Shown piece after piece: positions 1-7,398 of a stretch of 43,471 nt of DNA. Position 1 is the first letter of the stretch; every line of letters starts with the position of its first letter. The stretch is taken from the NCBI GenBank assembly GCA_947630075.1, contig CANRGF010000003.1:1-43471 (forward strand), in the 5' to 3' direction. The translations under genes and the position numbers were made by a program. The stretch is from an uncultured Clostridia bacterium. Lineage in GTDB: Bacteria; Bacillota; Clostridia; Christensenellales; UBA1242. A model generated the notes under the pieces. That model had not been told where the DNA came from, did not search any database, and was given only the letters and a program-made list of their open reading frames with translations.

Positions 1-442
1 CTCCAAAGGTTGAGCCGGCAAACACCAAATATGCCACCGAGCAACCGGCGGTGAACACTGTGGCGCATTTTATTATCAGCAGATTTGAAATGCCAAGCGA
101 GATGACAAATATGAGCGTGCCTACTAATGGAAGCACGGAATACCAATCTTCCCACATGAACACGGCACACACGATTGCCAGCACAAACAGCCCACTTGCC
201 ACCAAAATTTTGCTTTTTTTGTTGCCACCCGCCTTTTCAATAAAATAGAATATCCCCACTCTAATGCAATCAAAAAATGAAACCACTGCTCCAACCCATG
301 CTTTCATAAGGAGCAAATACGAAAAATATAGCAGCGCGCTGACCCATTGGATTATAAACAACAGTTTTTTGCCCTTGGCAAAACAACTCAATCCATAAAG
401 AACTGCTGAAATGGCTATGAAGATTTGAGCCACAATAAACAT
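1..442 (-). CDS. YgjV-like inner membrane protein (3' end outside window)
   Basis: The reverse strand reads open from an ATG at 442 to the window edge (147 codons), so the C-terminus is missing. The product is strongly hydrophobic, with about five segments separated by short Lys/Gly turns, and begins MFIVAQIFIAISAVLYGLSC. Short helices in pairs, an N-terminal 'AQ..I..S...Y..S' pattern and an internal basic turn (EKAGGNKKSK) resemble the YgjV (Imp-YgjV) membrane family, whose function is unknown. No clear Shine-Dalgarno site precedes the ATG. The forward ORF at 51-248 is an antisense shadow of this gene. The family assignment is from memory of the pattern and is moderate. Confidence 0.55.
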   Translation of the reverse strand, partial: MFIVAQIFIAISAVLYGLSCFAKGKKLLFIIQWVSALLYFSYLLLMKAWVGAVVSFFDCIRVGIFYFIEKAGGNKKSKILVASGLFVLAIVCAVFMWEDWYSVLPLVGTLIFVISLGISNLLIIKCATVFTAGCSVAYLVFAGSTFG

Positions 443-514
443 AACAAGATTATAAACTAAATTTTATTTTTAATCAAATTATTTAAACTATTTTTAAATT
501 TTTAACTTTTCCTC

Positions 515-543
515 TTGCTTTTTGCCATAGTTTGTGCTATCAT
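515..543 (+). promoter_or_regulatory. Promoter of rpsF operon
   Basis: TTGCTT (515-520), 17-bp spacer and TATCAT (538-543) form a good sigma-A type promoter, leaving a leader of about 95 nt before rpsF. Confidence 0.6.
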
Positions 544-603
544 ATAGATGCTAAACATAAGTTTGGCAAGCGCATTTAATAAGTCGAAATAAAAAAGTGC
601 GTT

Positions 604-639
604 CCTTACCTAGTTTTAGGTCAATAGTCCATAAGGAGG
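604..639 (+). promoter_or_regulatory. rpsF leader hairpin masking the ribosome binding site
   Basis: CCTTA (604-608) can pair with TAAGG (632-636), which overlaps the AAGGAGG ribosome binding site (633-639). Inside it CCTA (609-612) pairs with TAGG (617-620). Many bacteria control rpsF operons by S6:S18 binding to a leader RNA, so this is a plausible autoregulatory element. I did not recognise the full published consensus, so the link to S6/S18 is inference. Confidence 0.4.
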
Positions 640-643
640 TTTT

Positions 644-925
644 ATGAATAACTACGAATTGATGTACATCATCCCAAGTCAATCAACGGACGAAGAGAAA
701 GAAGCGTTAATCGCCCAAGTCAATGCCATGATTGAAAAGGATGGAGGAAAGATTGAGAGCGTTGAGCGCATTGGCAACAAAAAGCTTGCTTACGAAATCA
801 ATAAGAAGCGCGAAGGTTACTATGTTTTAGTTAACTTCACCGCATCAAGCAAACTGCCTAATCCGCTTGGCAAACTGCTTTCAATCACAAATAATATTAT
901 GCGTTATATAATTGTGGCAAAATAA
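644..925 (+). CDS. rpsF: 30S ribosomal protein bS6
   Basis: 93 residues, a normal length for bS6. It opens MNNYELMYIIPSQSTDEE and carries the typical IGNKKLAYEINKKREGYYVLVNF core of the ferredoxin-like fold. bS6 binds the central domain of 16S rRNA together with bS18. AAGGAGG sits 4 nt before the ATG. It heads the classical rpsF-ssb-rpsR operon, with ssb starting 20 nt downstream and rpsR after that. The leader may mask the ribosome binding site (see 604-639). Confidence 0.97.
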   Translation: MNNYELMYIIPSQSTDEEKEALIAQVNAMIEKDGGKIESVERIGNKKLAYEINKKREGYYVLVNFTASSKLPNPLGKLLSITNNIMRYIIVAK

Positions 926-945
926 TTTTTTAGGAGATTTTAAGA

Positions 946-1379
946 ATGAACAAAGTTTATTTAATTGGTAATTTAACGAGAGACCCTGAATTAACACCAC
1001 AAATAGTGGTGTGGCAGTGTGCAGGCTGTCAATTGCCGTAACCAGAAGATTTTCAAACGCTGAAGGCACAAGAGAAACAGATTTCTTTAATGTAACCGCT
1101 TGGCGTGGCACGGCTGAAAACTGCGCAAAATTTTTGAAGAAAGGCAACAAGATTGCAGTGTCTGGCTCAATCCAAACAAGAAGTTTTGAGCGTCAGGACG
1201 GCACTAAGGGCTTCGGCATTGACATTGTGGCAGACGAAATTGAATTTTTGCAGTCTAGAAACGATTCAAGCGAAGGCTCTTCCGAAGCGCCAGCAGGTGG
1301 CTTTGGTGTGGCTGGCGGCAGCCAACAATCTGCTCCGCAAGCAGATTTGCAGCCAGTTGATGAAGATTTGCCTTTCTAA
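946..1379 (+). CDS. ssb: Single-stranded DNA-binding protein, frameshifted
   Basis: From the ATG at 946 (AGGAGA upstream) the frame reads MNKVYLIGNLTRDPELTPQ, the standard SSB N-terminus, but then leaves the family and stops at 1041. The +1 frame resumes exactly where SSB should continue (TTNSGVAVCRLSIAVTRRF) and runs to 1379, ending in PVDEDLPF, the acidic tip that recruits SSB partners. The full span is 434 nt, one base short of or two over a multiple of three. A single base lost near 991-1000 would explain it; SSB paralogues usually read ELTTTNSG here. No slippery heptamer is seen. SSB coats single-stranded DNA in replication and repair and is normally essential. Sequencing error or true lesion cannot be separated from sequence alone. 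A naive caller would report only 1011-1379 from a GTG. Confidence 0.85.
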
Positions 1380-1438
1380 GCACTTATAAAAATCTGCTCG
1401 GCAGATGCCGAGCCAATCTAAATTAAAAGGAGAATTAA

Positions 1439-1750
1439 ATGGAAGAAGAAGTTAAAGCCCCTGTTAAAGAAAAGGCTGAAAAAGTGGAAAAAACTGAAAG
1501 GCCTGAAAAGACAGATAAGAAAAAGTTCTTTAAACAGCACAAGCAAAACAAACGCAAAGTTTGCGCTTTCTGCCAAGATAAAAAGCCTATCGACTATAAA
1601 GATGCAAATAGGCTTAGAAAGTTTATTGCAGAAGGCGGCAAGATTTTGCCATCTCGCCAAACAGGCACTTGCGCTCGCCATCAACGTGAATTAACCGTTG
1701 CAATCAAGCGCGCAAGAAACATTGCTTTGTTGCCATTCGTTGGTGAATAA
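1439..1750 (+). CDS. rpsR: 30S ribosomal protein bS18 with basic/acidic N-terminal extension
   Basis: 103 residues. The C-terminal 65 (RKVCAFCQDKKPIDYKD, LRKFIAEGGKILPSRQTGTC, HQRELTVAIKRARNIALLPF) are canonical bS18. The first 35 or so are an E/K/V/P-rich low-complexity extension, longer than in most bS18. bS18 forms a heterodimer with bS6 on 16S rRNA. AAAAGGAGAA lies just upstream of the ATG. It is the last gene of the rpsF operon and is followed by a strong terminator. Confidence 0.96.
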   Translation: MEEEVKAPVKEKAEKVEKTERPEKTDKKKFFKQHKQNKRKVCAFCQDKKPIDYKDANRLRKFIAEGGKILPSRQTGTCARHQRELTVAIKRARNIALLPFVGE

Positions 1751-1754
1751 TTAA

Positions 1755-1779
1755 CCCCTCGCTTTTAGCGGGGTTTTTT
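1755..1779 (+). terminator. Rho-independent terminator of rpsF operon
   Basis: CCCCTCGC (1755-1762) pairs with GCGGGG (1768-1773), with one bulged T, followed by six T residues. Confidence 0.85.
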
Positions 1780-1823
1780 ATTGGGGCTTGACTTATGCGA
1801 GGAATTATGTTAAGCTTCAGTTA

Positions 1824-2321
1824 ATGGATGGTTTGGAATTTATTAAAAAAGACCGATTGACAGCAAGCGAAATTGACGCTGCTTTTAACATTTTAAAAAT
1901 TAATATGCTTGAGCTTAATGTGCCCGCCACAGAAGAGGACAAAGCGCTCTGGTCAAAAAGCCTAAAACAAAATTTGCAGGATAACAATTTTGCTTTTTAT
2001 TTAATTTATTTGCGCGGTGAATTAGTTGGCTTTGTTGAAACGCTTTCTAAGGGAAATTCACTAAACGTGTGCGAAGTGCAACTAGCAAACAGAGTTAAGC
2101 ACACAAAAGTTATTTTGGAAGTGATAAAACACCTTTATTCTCTTAAAGAAGCGTATACTGCAGAAGAAGTTACTTTTTCGATTTTGAAAAACAACGAAAT
2201 GTCCAACAAAACGTTCTCTCATTTGGGAGGAAAAATCGTTTGGCAAAGCGAACGCAAAAACTATTATTCGCTTTCGCCCGAACTTGTGGAAAAATATTTA
2301 AAGACCTTGCATCAAATTTAG
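1824..2321 (+). CDS. GNAT-family N-acetyltransferase-like protein
   Basis: 165 residues from ATG 1824. The order of elements fits the GNAT fold: an N-terminal alpha segment (TASEIDAAFNILKINML), beta strands FAFYLIYLRGELVGFVE, and a C-terminal NNEMSNKTFSHLGGKIVW, which matches the 'N..s...f.k.Gf' end of acetyl-CoA binding proteins. The classic Q/RxxGxG/A loop is not obvious, so activity is uncertain. An upstream TTG (1788) is in frame, but TTGACT there looks like a -35 element. A five-codon ORF (1807-1824) preceded by GAGGA ends TAATG, overlapping this ATG by one base, so translation may be coupled. Substrate unknown. Confidence 0.6.
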   Translation: MDGLEFIKKDRLTASEIDAAFNILKINMLELNVPATEEDKALWSKSLKQNLQDNNFAFYLIYLRGELVGFVETLSKGNSLNVCEVQLANRVKHTKVILEVIKHLYSLKEAYTAEEVTFSILKNNEMSNKTFSHLGGKIVWQSERKNYYSLSPELVEKYLKTLHQI

Positions 2322-2340
2322 AGCGTCCGCTCTTTTTTTG
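2320..2340 (+). terminator. Terminator after GNAT gene
   Basis: AGAGC (2320-2324) pairs with GCTCT (2329-2333) around a 4-nt loop, followed by a T run. Confidence 0.7.
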
Positions 2341-2353
2341 TTGTGAAAAACAC

Positions 2354-2382
2354 TTGCAAGTTTCTTCAATTTCTTTTAGAAT
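2354..2382 (+). promoter_or_regulatory. Promoter of tag, apparently giving a leaderless mRNA
   Basis: TTGCAA (2354-2359), 17-bp spacer, TAGAAT (2377-2382). Only 6 nt separate the -10 box from the start codon. Confidence 0.65.
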
Positions 2383-2388
2383 ATAACC

Positions 2389-2940
2389 ATGAAAAGATGC
2401 AGTTGGGTCAATCTAAATAATCCGCTATATGTTGCCTATCACGACAATGAGTGGGGCGTGCCCGTGCATGACGATAAAAAACTTTTTGAATTGCTGCTGC
2501 TCGAAAATTTTCAAGCGGGTTTAAGTTGGGAATGCGTGCTAAATAAACGCGAGGCGTTTAGGTGTGCTTTTGACAATTTCAATATTGATAAAATTGCAAG
2601 TTATGATGAAAATAAAATTTCGAGTTTGCTAAAAAACAAGAATATAATTCGCAACAGATTGAAGATTAAAGCAAGCATTCAAAATGCAAAAATATTTAAG
2701 CAAATTCAGCAAGAATTTGGCAGTTTTTCATCTTTTATTTGGAGTTTTAGCAAGGATAAGGTGGTGATTGAAGAATATACCCGCCGCACCACATCCCCGC
2801 TATCTAACAAAATTTCAAAAGACTTAATCTCGCGCGGGATGAAATTTGTGGGTTCAACGATTATTTATTCATATTTGCAAGCAATCGGCATAATCAACGC
2901 ACACGGCCGTGAATGTGATTTGTGTAAAAAACTGAACTAG
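2389..2940 (+). CDS. tag: DNA-3-methyladenine glycosylase I
   Basis: 183 residues, the usual size. It begins MKRCSWVNLNNPLYVAYHDNEWGVP. Cys4 and His18 at the N-terminus and the C-terminal NAHGRECDLC provide the Cys/His zinc-binding set known from Tag. FQAGLSWECVLNKREAFR holds the expected helix and the tryptophan/glutamate of the base pocket. Tag removes 3-methyladenine from alkylated DNA. The -10 box ends 6 nt before the ATG and no Shine-Dalgarno site is present. It converges on the unknown gene at 2949. Confidence 0.94.
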   Translation: MKRCSWVNLNNPLYVAYHDNEWGVPVHDDKKLFELLLLENFQAGLSWECVLNKREAFRCAFDNFNIDKIASYDENKISSLLKNKNIIRNRLKIKASIQNAKIFKQIQQEFGSFSSFIWSFSKDKVVIEEYTRRTTSPLSNKISKDLISRGMKFVGSTIIYSYLQAIGIINAHGRECDLCKKLN

Positions 2941-2948
2941 CAGTTAAG

Positions 2949-3941
2949 TTAAAACAATTTATCTGTGTCGTCTATTGAGAATTTGCTATTGCGTGAACTT
3001 AAAACTTGTTGAGATTTTTCTTTGCCCTTTTCTAATTCTTTTTCTTGGGTTTGTTTGACATATTTTTTAACTTCGTTTTCTAATTGACTTAAAAAATATT
3101 TAAACTTGTCAATCTCTTGCTGAGATTTAAAGAATGAGCATGGCGGAAGAATTTTTTTATTAAAGTAATTTGCAATAACTCCCCGCAAAAATTCATAAAT
3201 TTCCTCTAAGCAATGCTTATAGGTATCTTCACTTTTTTCCTTAATTAAAAATTTAAAGCATTCTATTTGTCTCTCAATGCTGAATTCTTGGAAATCTTCT
3301 GTGGAATCAATTTCTTGATTCTCTTTTTTTGCGTTTCTATCATTGACATGATTTATTGGCTTGTATTTTGGGTTTAAAATGACCTGCCCAGTTGAAATGT
3401 CGATATATCCCTTTATCCTCTCTATTGGCAAAGTGTAATAATCTTTGTTTTTCACTAAATCTCTGCTATCGGCATCAAGAATCATAATTTGCTTTTGATT
3501 TCTATGTTGCCTATTGAATAATTCATATAAAATTTCGTTATCTGATAAATCAATTAATGCATAAGAAGTGTGGGCGATGTCTTTTGCTGGGCTATAACAT
3601 CTTAAGCCCTTTTCCATTATTGCTTCTGCGCTCGATGTGGCATGAATGCGATAATTTTTATCTTTTAAAACTTCCAAAATTTGTTTTATAAATTGCGGAC
3701 TATAATTTTCTTTTATCTCTTTTGTGGTTTCGGGGACATATTCTTCAACTTCTTGTTCTTTAAAAGTTAAAAAATTTGCAAATTTTGTTAGAATTTCACT
3801 ATTTCGTCTTGCCAAAAAGAGAATATCCCTTTCGTTATAATTTTCTTCATACTCCTTATCTAAATTTTTTATAAATTCATCCATTTGCTTGGCGGAGATG
3901 TTAAATTTTCCGCACTCTTTTTTTAATTTGATAATCTTCAT
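2949..3941 (-). CDS. Uncharacterised protein with an ART-like start motif
   Basis: 330 residues from ATG 3941, chosen because a perfect promoter (TTGACA, 17 bp, TATAAT) ends 6 nt upstream. The longer frame from 3965 would run through that promoter. The middle part contains YRIHATSSAEAIMEKGLR (about residues 97-114), resembling the 'hGTs...a..Il.eGL' strand-helix that opens several ADP-ribosyltransferase-fold domains. The following segment (YALIDLSDNEILYELF, QIMILDADSRDL) is alpha/beta. The C-terminal 100 residues are charged, helical and K/E/Q-rich. No catalytic glutamate can be assigned, so the ART idea is only a suggestion. Confidence 0.6.
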   Translation of the reverse strand: MKIIKLKKECGKFNISAKQMDEFIKNLDKEYEENYNERDILFLARRNSEILTKFANFLTFKEQEVEEYVPETTKEIKENYSPQFIKQILEVLKDKNYRIHATSSAEAIMEKGLRCYSPAKDIAHTSYALIDLSDNEILYELFNRQHRNQKQIMILDADSRDLVKNKDYYTLPIERIKGYIDISTGQVILNPKYKPINHVNDRNAKKENQEIDSTEDFQEFSIERQIECFKFLIKEKSEDTYKHCLEEIYEFLRGVIANYFNKKILPPCSFFKSQQEIDKFKYFLSQLENEVKKYVKQTQEKELEKGKEKSQQVLSSRNSKFSIDDTDKLF

Positions 3942-3947
3942 ATTTGA

Positions 3948-3976
3948 ATTATAATAAAAACTCATGAAAATGTCAA
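3948..3976 (-). promoter_or_regulatory. Consensus promoter of the 2949 gene
   Basis: On the reverse strand TTGACA (3976-3971), 17 bp, TATAAT (3953-3948), then 6 nt to the ATG at 3941. Confidence 0.75.
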
Positions 3977-4007
3977 AGTTTTATTGGTTTTCTAGTTAAA
4001 AATCATT

Positions 4008-4035
4008 TTGATTTTCATTTGTTTTCTGCTATAAT
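4008..4035 (+). promoter_or_regulatory. Promoter of prfB
   Basis: TTGATT (4008-4013), 16 bp, TATAAT (4030-4035), with the start codon 7 nt later. Confidence 0.6.
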
Positions 4036-4042
4036 TTGATTT

Positions 4043-5161
4043 ATGAATATTGAAAACATTGGTGATGAATTATCTAAATTGGTGGATAAGTTTGAGCTCA
4101 CAAAATCTTGCTTAAATTTGGATGTGGAGCAGCAAAAATTATCCTCTCTTTTAAAAGAGCGCGAAAGCCTAACCTTCTGGAACAATTTGGATTATGCCAT
4201 GCAGACGAACAAAGAGATTAAAGCCATTCAAGATTTGTTTGAAGAGGTGAATTCGCTGCAAGCGAGTTTGCAATCGCTTATCGACACGGTTAAAGGGTTA
4301 GAAGAAAGCCCAGATATTGAAATGCTAAACCTCGCCCTAACTGAAATGCTAGATTTAAAAGATAAAGTTGACGAGTTAAATGTGCGCACTCTTTTAGACG
4401 AAAAATATGATAACAATGATGCAATTCTCACAATTCACTCGGGAGCGGGTGGCACTGAGGCTCAAGATTGGGTGGTGATGCTTGCTAGAATGTATAAGAT
4501 GTTTGCTTCGAAATATGGCTTTGACTATTCTGTGGTGGACAAAGTTGACGGCAACGATGCCGGGTTAAAAACCATCGTAATTTGGATTAAAGGCGATTAT
4601 GCCTATGGCAAACTTAAAGGAGAGATGGGCGTGCATAGATTGGTGCGCATCAGTCCGTTTGACAGCAACAAACGCCGCCACACGAGTTTTGCTTCGGTTG
4701 AAGTTGTGCCATCTATCAGCCAAGGCTCATCTGTGAAAATTAATAACGAAGATTTGAAGATAGACACATATCGCAGTTCGGGTGCGGGCGGGCAAAATGT
4801 AAATAAAGTGGAAACTGCCGTGCGCATCACTCATATCCCAACTGGCATTGTGGTAACCTGCCAAAATGAGCGTAGCCAACTGCAAAACCGTGAAAACGCA
4901 ATGAAAATTTTAACTAGCAAACTTGTGGCACTTGAAGAAGAAAAACGCCGCCAAAATCTAAACGAAATCAAGGGCGATTTAAAGCGCATTGAGTGGGGAA
5001 GCCAAATAAGGAGTTATGTTTTCCAGCCATACACAATGGTGAAAGACCACCGCACGGATTATGAAACTAGCGATGTGCAGGCGGTGATGGACGGAGAATT
5101 AAATCCGTTTATCAATGAATATCTTAGAAAATCACACTCGCAGGCTTCAAATGAGCAATAG
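4043..5161 (+). CDS. prfB: Peptide chain release factor 2
   Basis: 372 residues. The catalytic GGQ loop (SSGAGGQNVNKVETAVRITH) and the RF2 codon-recognition tripeptide SPF (in VRISPFDSNKRR) are both present. RF2 reads UGA and UAA and triggers peptide release in the ribosomal A site. The gene is one uninterrupted frame: the autoregulatory in-frame UGA and +1 shift found near codon 25 in many bacteria is absent. No ribosome binding site precedes the ATG and the -10 box ends 7 nt before it, suggesting a leaderless message. Confidence 0.97.
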   Translation: MNIENIGDELSKLVDKFELTKSCLNLDVEQQKLSSLLKERESLTFWNNLDYAMQTNKEIKAIQDLFEEVNSLQASLQSLIDTVKGLEESPDIEMLNLALTEMLDLKDKVDELNVRTLLDEKYDNNDAILTIHSGAGGTEAQDWVVMLARMYKMFASKYGFDYSVVDKVDGNDAGLKTIVIWIKGDYAYGKLKGEMGVHRLVRISPFDSNKRRHTSFASVEVVPSISQGSSVKINNEDLKIDTYRSSGAGGQNVNKVETAVRITHIPTGIVVTCQNERSQLQNRENAMKILTSKLVALEEEKRRQNLNEIKGDLKRIEWGSQIRSYVFQPYTMVKDHRTDYETSDVQAVMDGELNPFINEYLRKSHSQASNEQ

Positions 5162-5174
5162 GCGAGCAAATTAA

Positions 5175-5203
5175 TTGTGTTTTTAATCATTTTGTTGTAG
5201 AAT
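5175..5203 (+). promoter_or_regulatory. Promoter of mscL
   Basis: TTGTGT (5175-5180), 17 bp, TAGAAT (5198-5203). Confidence 0.5.
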
Positions 5204-5252
5204 ATAATCATAAAAAGTTGGCAGTAGTTTGCCAAACAATAAAGGAGAAATC

Positions 5253-5807
5253 ATGAAAAAGTTTTTTAAAGAATTTAAAGCGTTCATATCGCGTGGCAAT
5301 GTGCTAGATTTGGCCATTGGCGTGATTATCGGTGCAGCGTTTTCTGCAATTATCACCGCGCTCACAAACGGCATTTTGATGCCTCTAATCAACGCCTTGC
5401 TTGCTAAAGGTGGCAACGGCTTAGAGAGTGCCTACACTTTCTTAACTAAGGTTTATGATGCGCAAGGCACATTAGACCTCACTAAGAGCATTTATATTGA
5501 CTGGGGAGCATTTATCACGGCAATAATCAATTTCTTGCTCATCGCTCTTGTGCTCTTCCTTATTATGAAGGCCTTGATGAGCGCAAAAGGCTTTGCTGAA
5601 AAACGTCAAAAAGAAATGCCAAATAAAGAAGAAAAGGCTGCCATTGCCGCTCAGGGTGTGAACATGAAAGATAGGGCTGCTGTGGTTAAGGCCACTGCCG
5701 AACTTCGTGAGAAAAACAAACCCGCTCCTGAGCCTAAAAAGCCTACGCAAGAAGAGCTTTTGCAAAATATTTTAGACGAGCTAAAAAAACAAAACAACAC
5801 AAAATAA
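5253..5807 (+). CDS. mscL: Large-conductance mechanosensitive channel
   Basis: 184 residues from ATG 5253 (AAAGGAG 7 nt upstream). The N-terminal amphipathic helix and TM1 (FKEFKAFISRGNVLDLAIGVIIGAAFSAII) match MscL closely; TM2 is FITAIINFLLIALVLFLIMKAL. The pore opens under membrane tension to release solutes during hypo-osmotic shock. The C-terminal cytoplasmic part (about residues 110-184) is longer than in E. coli MscL (136 aa). It is A/K/P-rich and ends in the usual amphipathic helix (PTQEELLQNILDELKKQ). Monocistronic, with its own promoter and terminator. Confidence 0.95.
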   Translation: MKKFFKEFKAFISRGNVLDLAIGVIIGAAFSAIITALTNGILMPLINALLAKGGNGLESAYTFLTKVYDAQGTLDLTKSIYIDWGAFITAIINFLLIALVLFLIMKALMSAKGFAEKRQKEMPNKEEKAAIAAQGVNMKDRAAVVKATAELREKNKPAPEPKKPTQEELLQNILDELKKQNNTK

Positions 5808-5810
5808 AAT

Positions 5811-5834
5811 AGCCGGCGCAAAGCCGACTTTTTT
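5811..5834 (+). terminator. Terminator after mscL
   Basis: CGGC and GCCG pair around GCAAA, with imperfect flanking pairs, followed by a T run. Confidence 0.6.
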
Positions 5835-5844
5835 AAAAATTTTA

Positions 5845-5873
5845 TTGAAAAATTTTCGAATTTGTGCTATAAT
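5845..5873 (+). promoter_or_regulatory. Promoter of HAD phosphatase
   Basis: TTGAAA (5845-5850), 17 bp, TATAAT (5868-5873). Confidence 0.65.
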
Positions 5874-5894
5874 CAAACTAAACAAGGAGGAATT

Positions 5895-6557
5895 ATGATT
5901 AAAAACATTGTTTTTGATGTGGATGGTGTGCTGCGCATCACAAAAGATGGTGATTTTCCTGTGGAAGATGTGTTGCCAGCAGCATTGAAAAAGAAATATA
6001 AGGATGTGTGTGAGAACATGACTGTTTCGCAATTTGTAAAGTTGTGTGATGATTTGGGTGATGTGCATAAATTTGACGCGGGCAAAATAACCACAGAAGA
6101 ATTTAGAAGCACGATTGTGAACCGCTCAAACTTGGAGCGCGAATTGGTGGACGCAGTGCAAAATTCTAGGATTAAAAAATCTAGTTTTAAATCTTCTCCC
6201 GTTACAGCAAAATTGGTGGAGCAATTAAAAGAGCAAAAGTTTAACTTATATATCCTATCAAACACTAACAAGTTTTTAATTCAATCATGGAAAGATGGTT
6301 TCAACGAAAAGATGTTTAAGGACATGCTCTTTTCGTGCGAAGCGGGCCTTGTGAAGCCAGATGTGGAATTCTATAAACTTGCCATGAAAAGATGGAAAAT
6401 AAAGCCACAAGAAACCCTGTTTGTGGACGACAATCCTCAAAACCTTGTTCCTTTCACTCGCATGGGTGGGCATACCTATCTTTACGATGAAACGCGTGCG
6501 GCACAATGCAGTGAAGAATTGAAAAACTACATTAGCAAAATCAACAAAATAAAATAA
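5895..6557 (+). CDS. HAD-superfamily hydrolase (subfamily IA)
   Basis: 220 residues from ATG 5895, with AAGGAGG upstream. HAD motif I is VFDVDGVLRI (nucleophile Asp and acid/base Asp), motif II YILSNTNK, motif III Lys in GLVKPDVEFYKLAMKRW, motif IV FVDDNPQNL. The helical cap lies between motifs I and II. Such enzymes remove phosphate from small metabolites such as sugar phosphates; the substrate cannot be read from sequence. The next gene follows after 17 nt, so the two probably share a transcript. Confidence 0.9.
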   Translation: MIKNIVFDVDGVLRITKDGDFPVEDVLPAALKKKYKDVCENMTVSQFVKLCDDLGDVHKFDAGKITTEEFRSTIVNRSNLERELVDAVQNSRIKKSSFKSSPVTAKLVEQLKEQKFNLYILSNTNKFLIQSWKDGFNEKMFKDMLFSCEAGLVKPDVEFYKLAMKRWKIKPQETLFVDDNPQNLVPFTRMGGHTYLYDETRAAQCSEELKNYISKINKIK

Positions 6558-6574
6558 CATTTAAAGGAGTTTTT

Positions 6575-7336
6575 ATGAAATTTCAAGAATTAAAAGAGCT
6601 AACTGAAAATTTGGTGAAAATAGACACCACATTATTTGAAGGAGCGAAAAATAAAAATATTTATGGCGAAGCTTGGCTCGCTAAATATTTCACTCGCCTT
6701 AAATCGCGTGGAGACGCGGAAAATCATCTGCCACTATTTAAAAAGCGCGAAACAATTTTGAAAAAATTGAAAACGGTGACAAAGGGAGATGACATCTCTC
6801 GCCTATATAGATGCAAGGTGTCAGTTTTAAAAAAGCACTTGGCTAAGTCTAATTCCAATGAAGAGTTATCTCTCTTCACCATCTATAACAATGACCCTTA
6901 CGATTGGGAAGATGACCCGTCCGTTTCAGTTTATTTTGCCAAAGGGGGAAGACCATTCACCGTGCTTCATCGTGCAGCCATGCAAGGTGAGTCAATCGAG
7001 GAGAATAGGCAAAACATATTGCTGACCCTTACCCCTTTATTTAACGCTTACCCATACACGCATAATTGGCAAGAACTTCTTAAAGAGTGCCCAACACTAA
7101 GAGAAGAATTGTGGGGTGCTTTAAGAGATCAATATAACGAAATTGTGAGTGCAAAATTGGAGGAAAATAGATCTGCTTTGCAAGCCAACGAGCGCAGATT
7201 GATAGAACTAACGAATCCCCTTTTCTTACAGAAAAAGATTGAAGAGCTAAAGCGCAAAGAAGTTTCAATCTCAAAAAAGATTAAAGAAGATAAAGAAAAG
7301 TTTGACGAAATTGATTTAAACATTTTTGAAAACTAA
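6575..7336 (+). CDS. Uncharacterised protein with C-terminal coiled coil
   Basis: 253 residues, AAAGGAG 8 nt before the ATG. I do not recognise a family. The N-terminal 180 residues mix helices with several aromatic positions (NDPYDWEDDPSVSVYFAKGG, YPYTHNW). From about residue 185 to 248 heptad-like K/E/L-rich sequence (ALQANERRLIEL, KKIEELKRKEVSISKKI) predicts a coiled coil. No signal peptide or membrane segment. Co-directional with the HAD gene 17 nt upstream, so a joint role is possible but unproven. It ends at a clean terminator. Confidence 0.75.
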   Translation: MKFQELKELTENLVKIDTTLFEGAKNKNIYGEAWLAKYFTRLKSRGDAENHLPLFKKRETILKKLKTVTKGDDISRLYRCKVSVLKKHLAKSNSNEELSLFTIYNNDPYDWEDDPSVSVYFAKGGRPFTVLHRAAMQGESIEENRQNILLTLTPLFNAYPYTHNWQELLKECPTLREELWGALRDQYNEIVSAKLEENRSALQANERRLIELTNPLFLQKKIEELKRKEVSISKKIKEDKEKFDEIDLNIFEN

Positions 7337-7356
7337 AAGCCATCTTGGCTTTTTTC
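7337..7356 (+). terminator. Terminator after the 6575 gene
   Basis: AAGCCA (7337-7342), 3-nt loop, TGGCTT (7346-7351), then T residues. Confidence 0.7.
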
Positions 7357-7363
7357 TTTATGC

Positions 7364-7392
7364 TTGACAAAGCCTTGCCTAAATTCTATAAT
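7364..7392 (+). promoter_or_regulatory. Consensus promoter of rsmG
   Basis: TTGACA (7364-7369), 17 bp, TATAAT (7387-7392), and the ATG follows after 6 nt. Confidence 0.8.
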
Positions 7393-7398
7393 AGCCTT

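Noticed and set aside
51..248. Forward ORF at the left edge
   Set aside because: The reverse strand carries a longer hydrophobic YgjV-like frame across the same DNA; the forward ORF has no ribosome site.
985..1041. Programmed frameshift in ssb
   Set aside because: No slippery heptamer, Shine-Dalgarno stimulator or pseudoknot is evident; a simple indel explains it.
3942..3965. Longer N-terminus for the 2949 gene
   Set aside because: It would be encoded within the -10/-35 promoter region.
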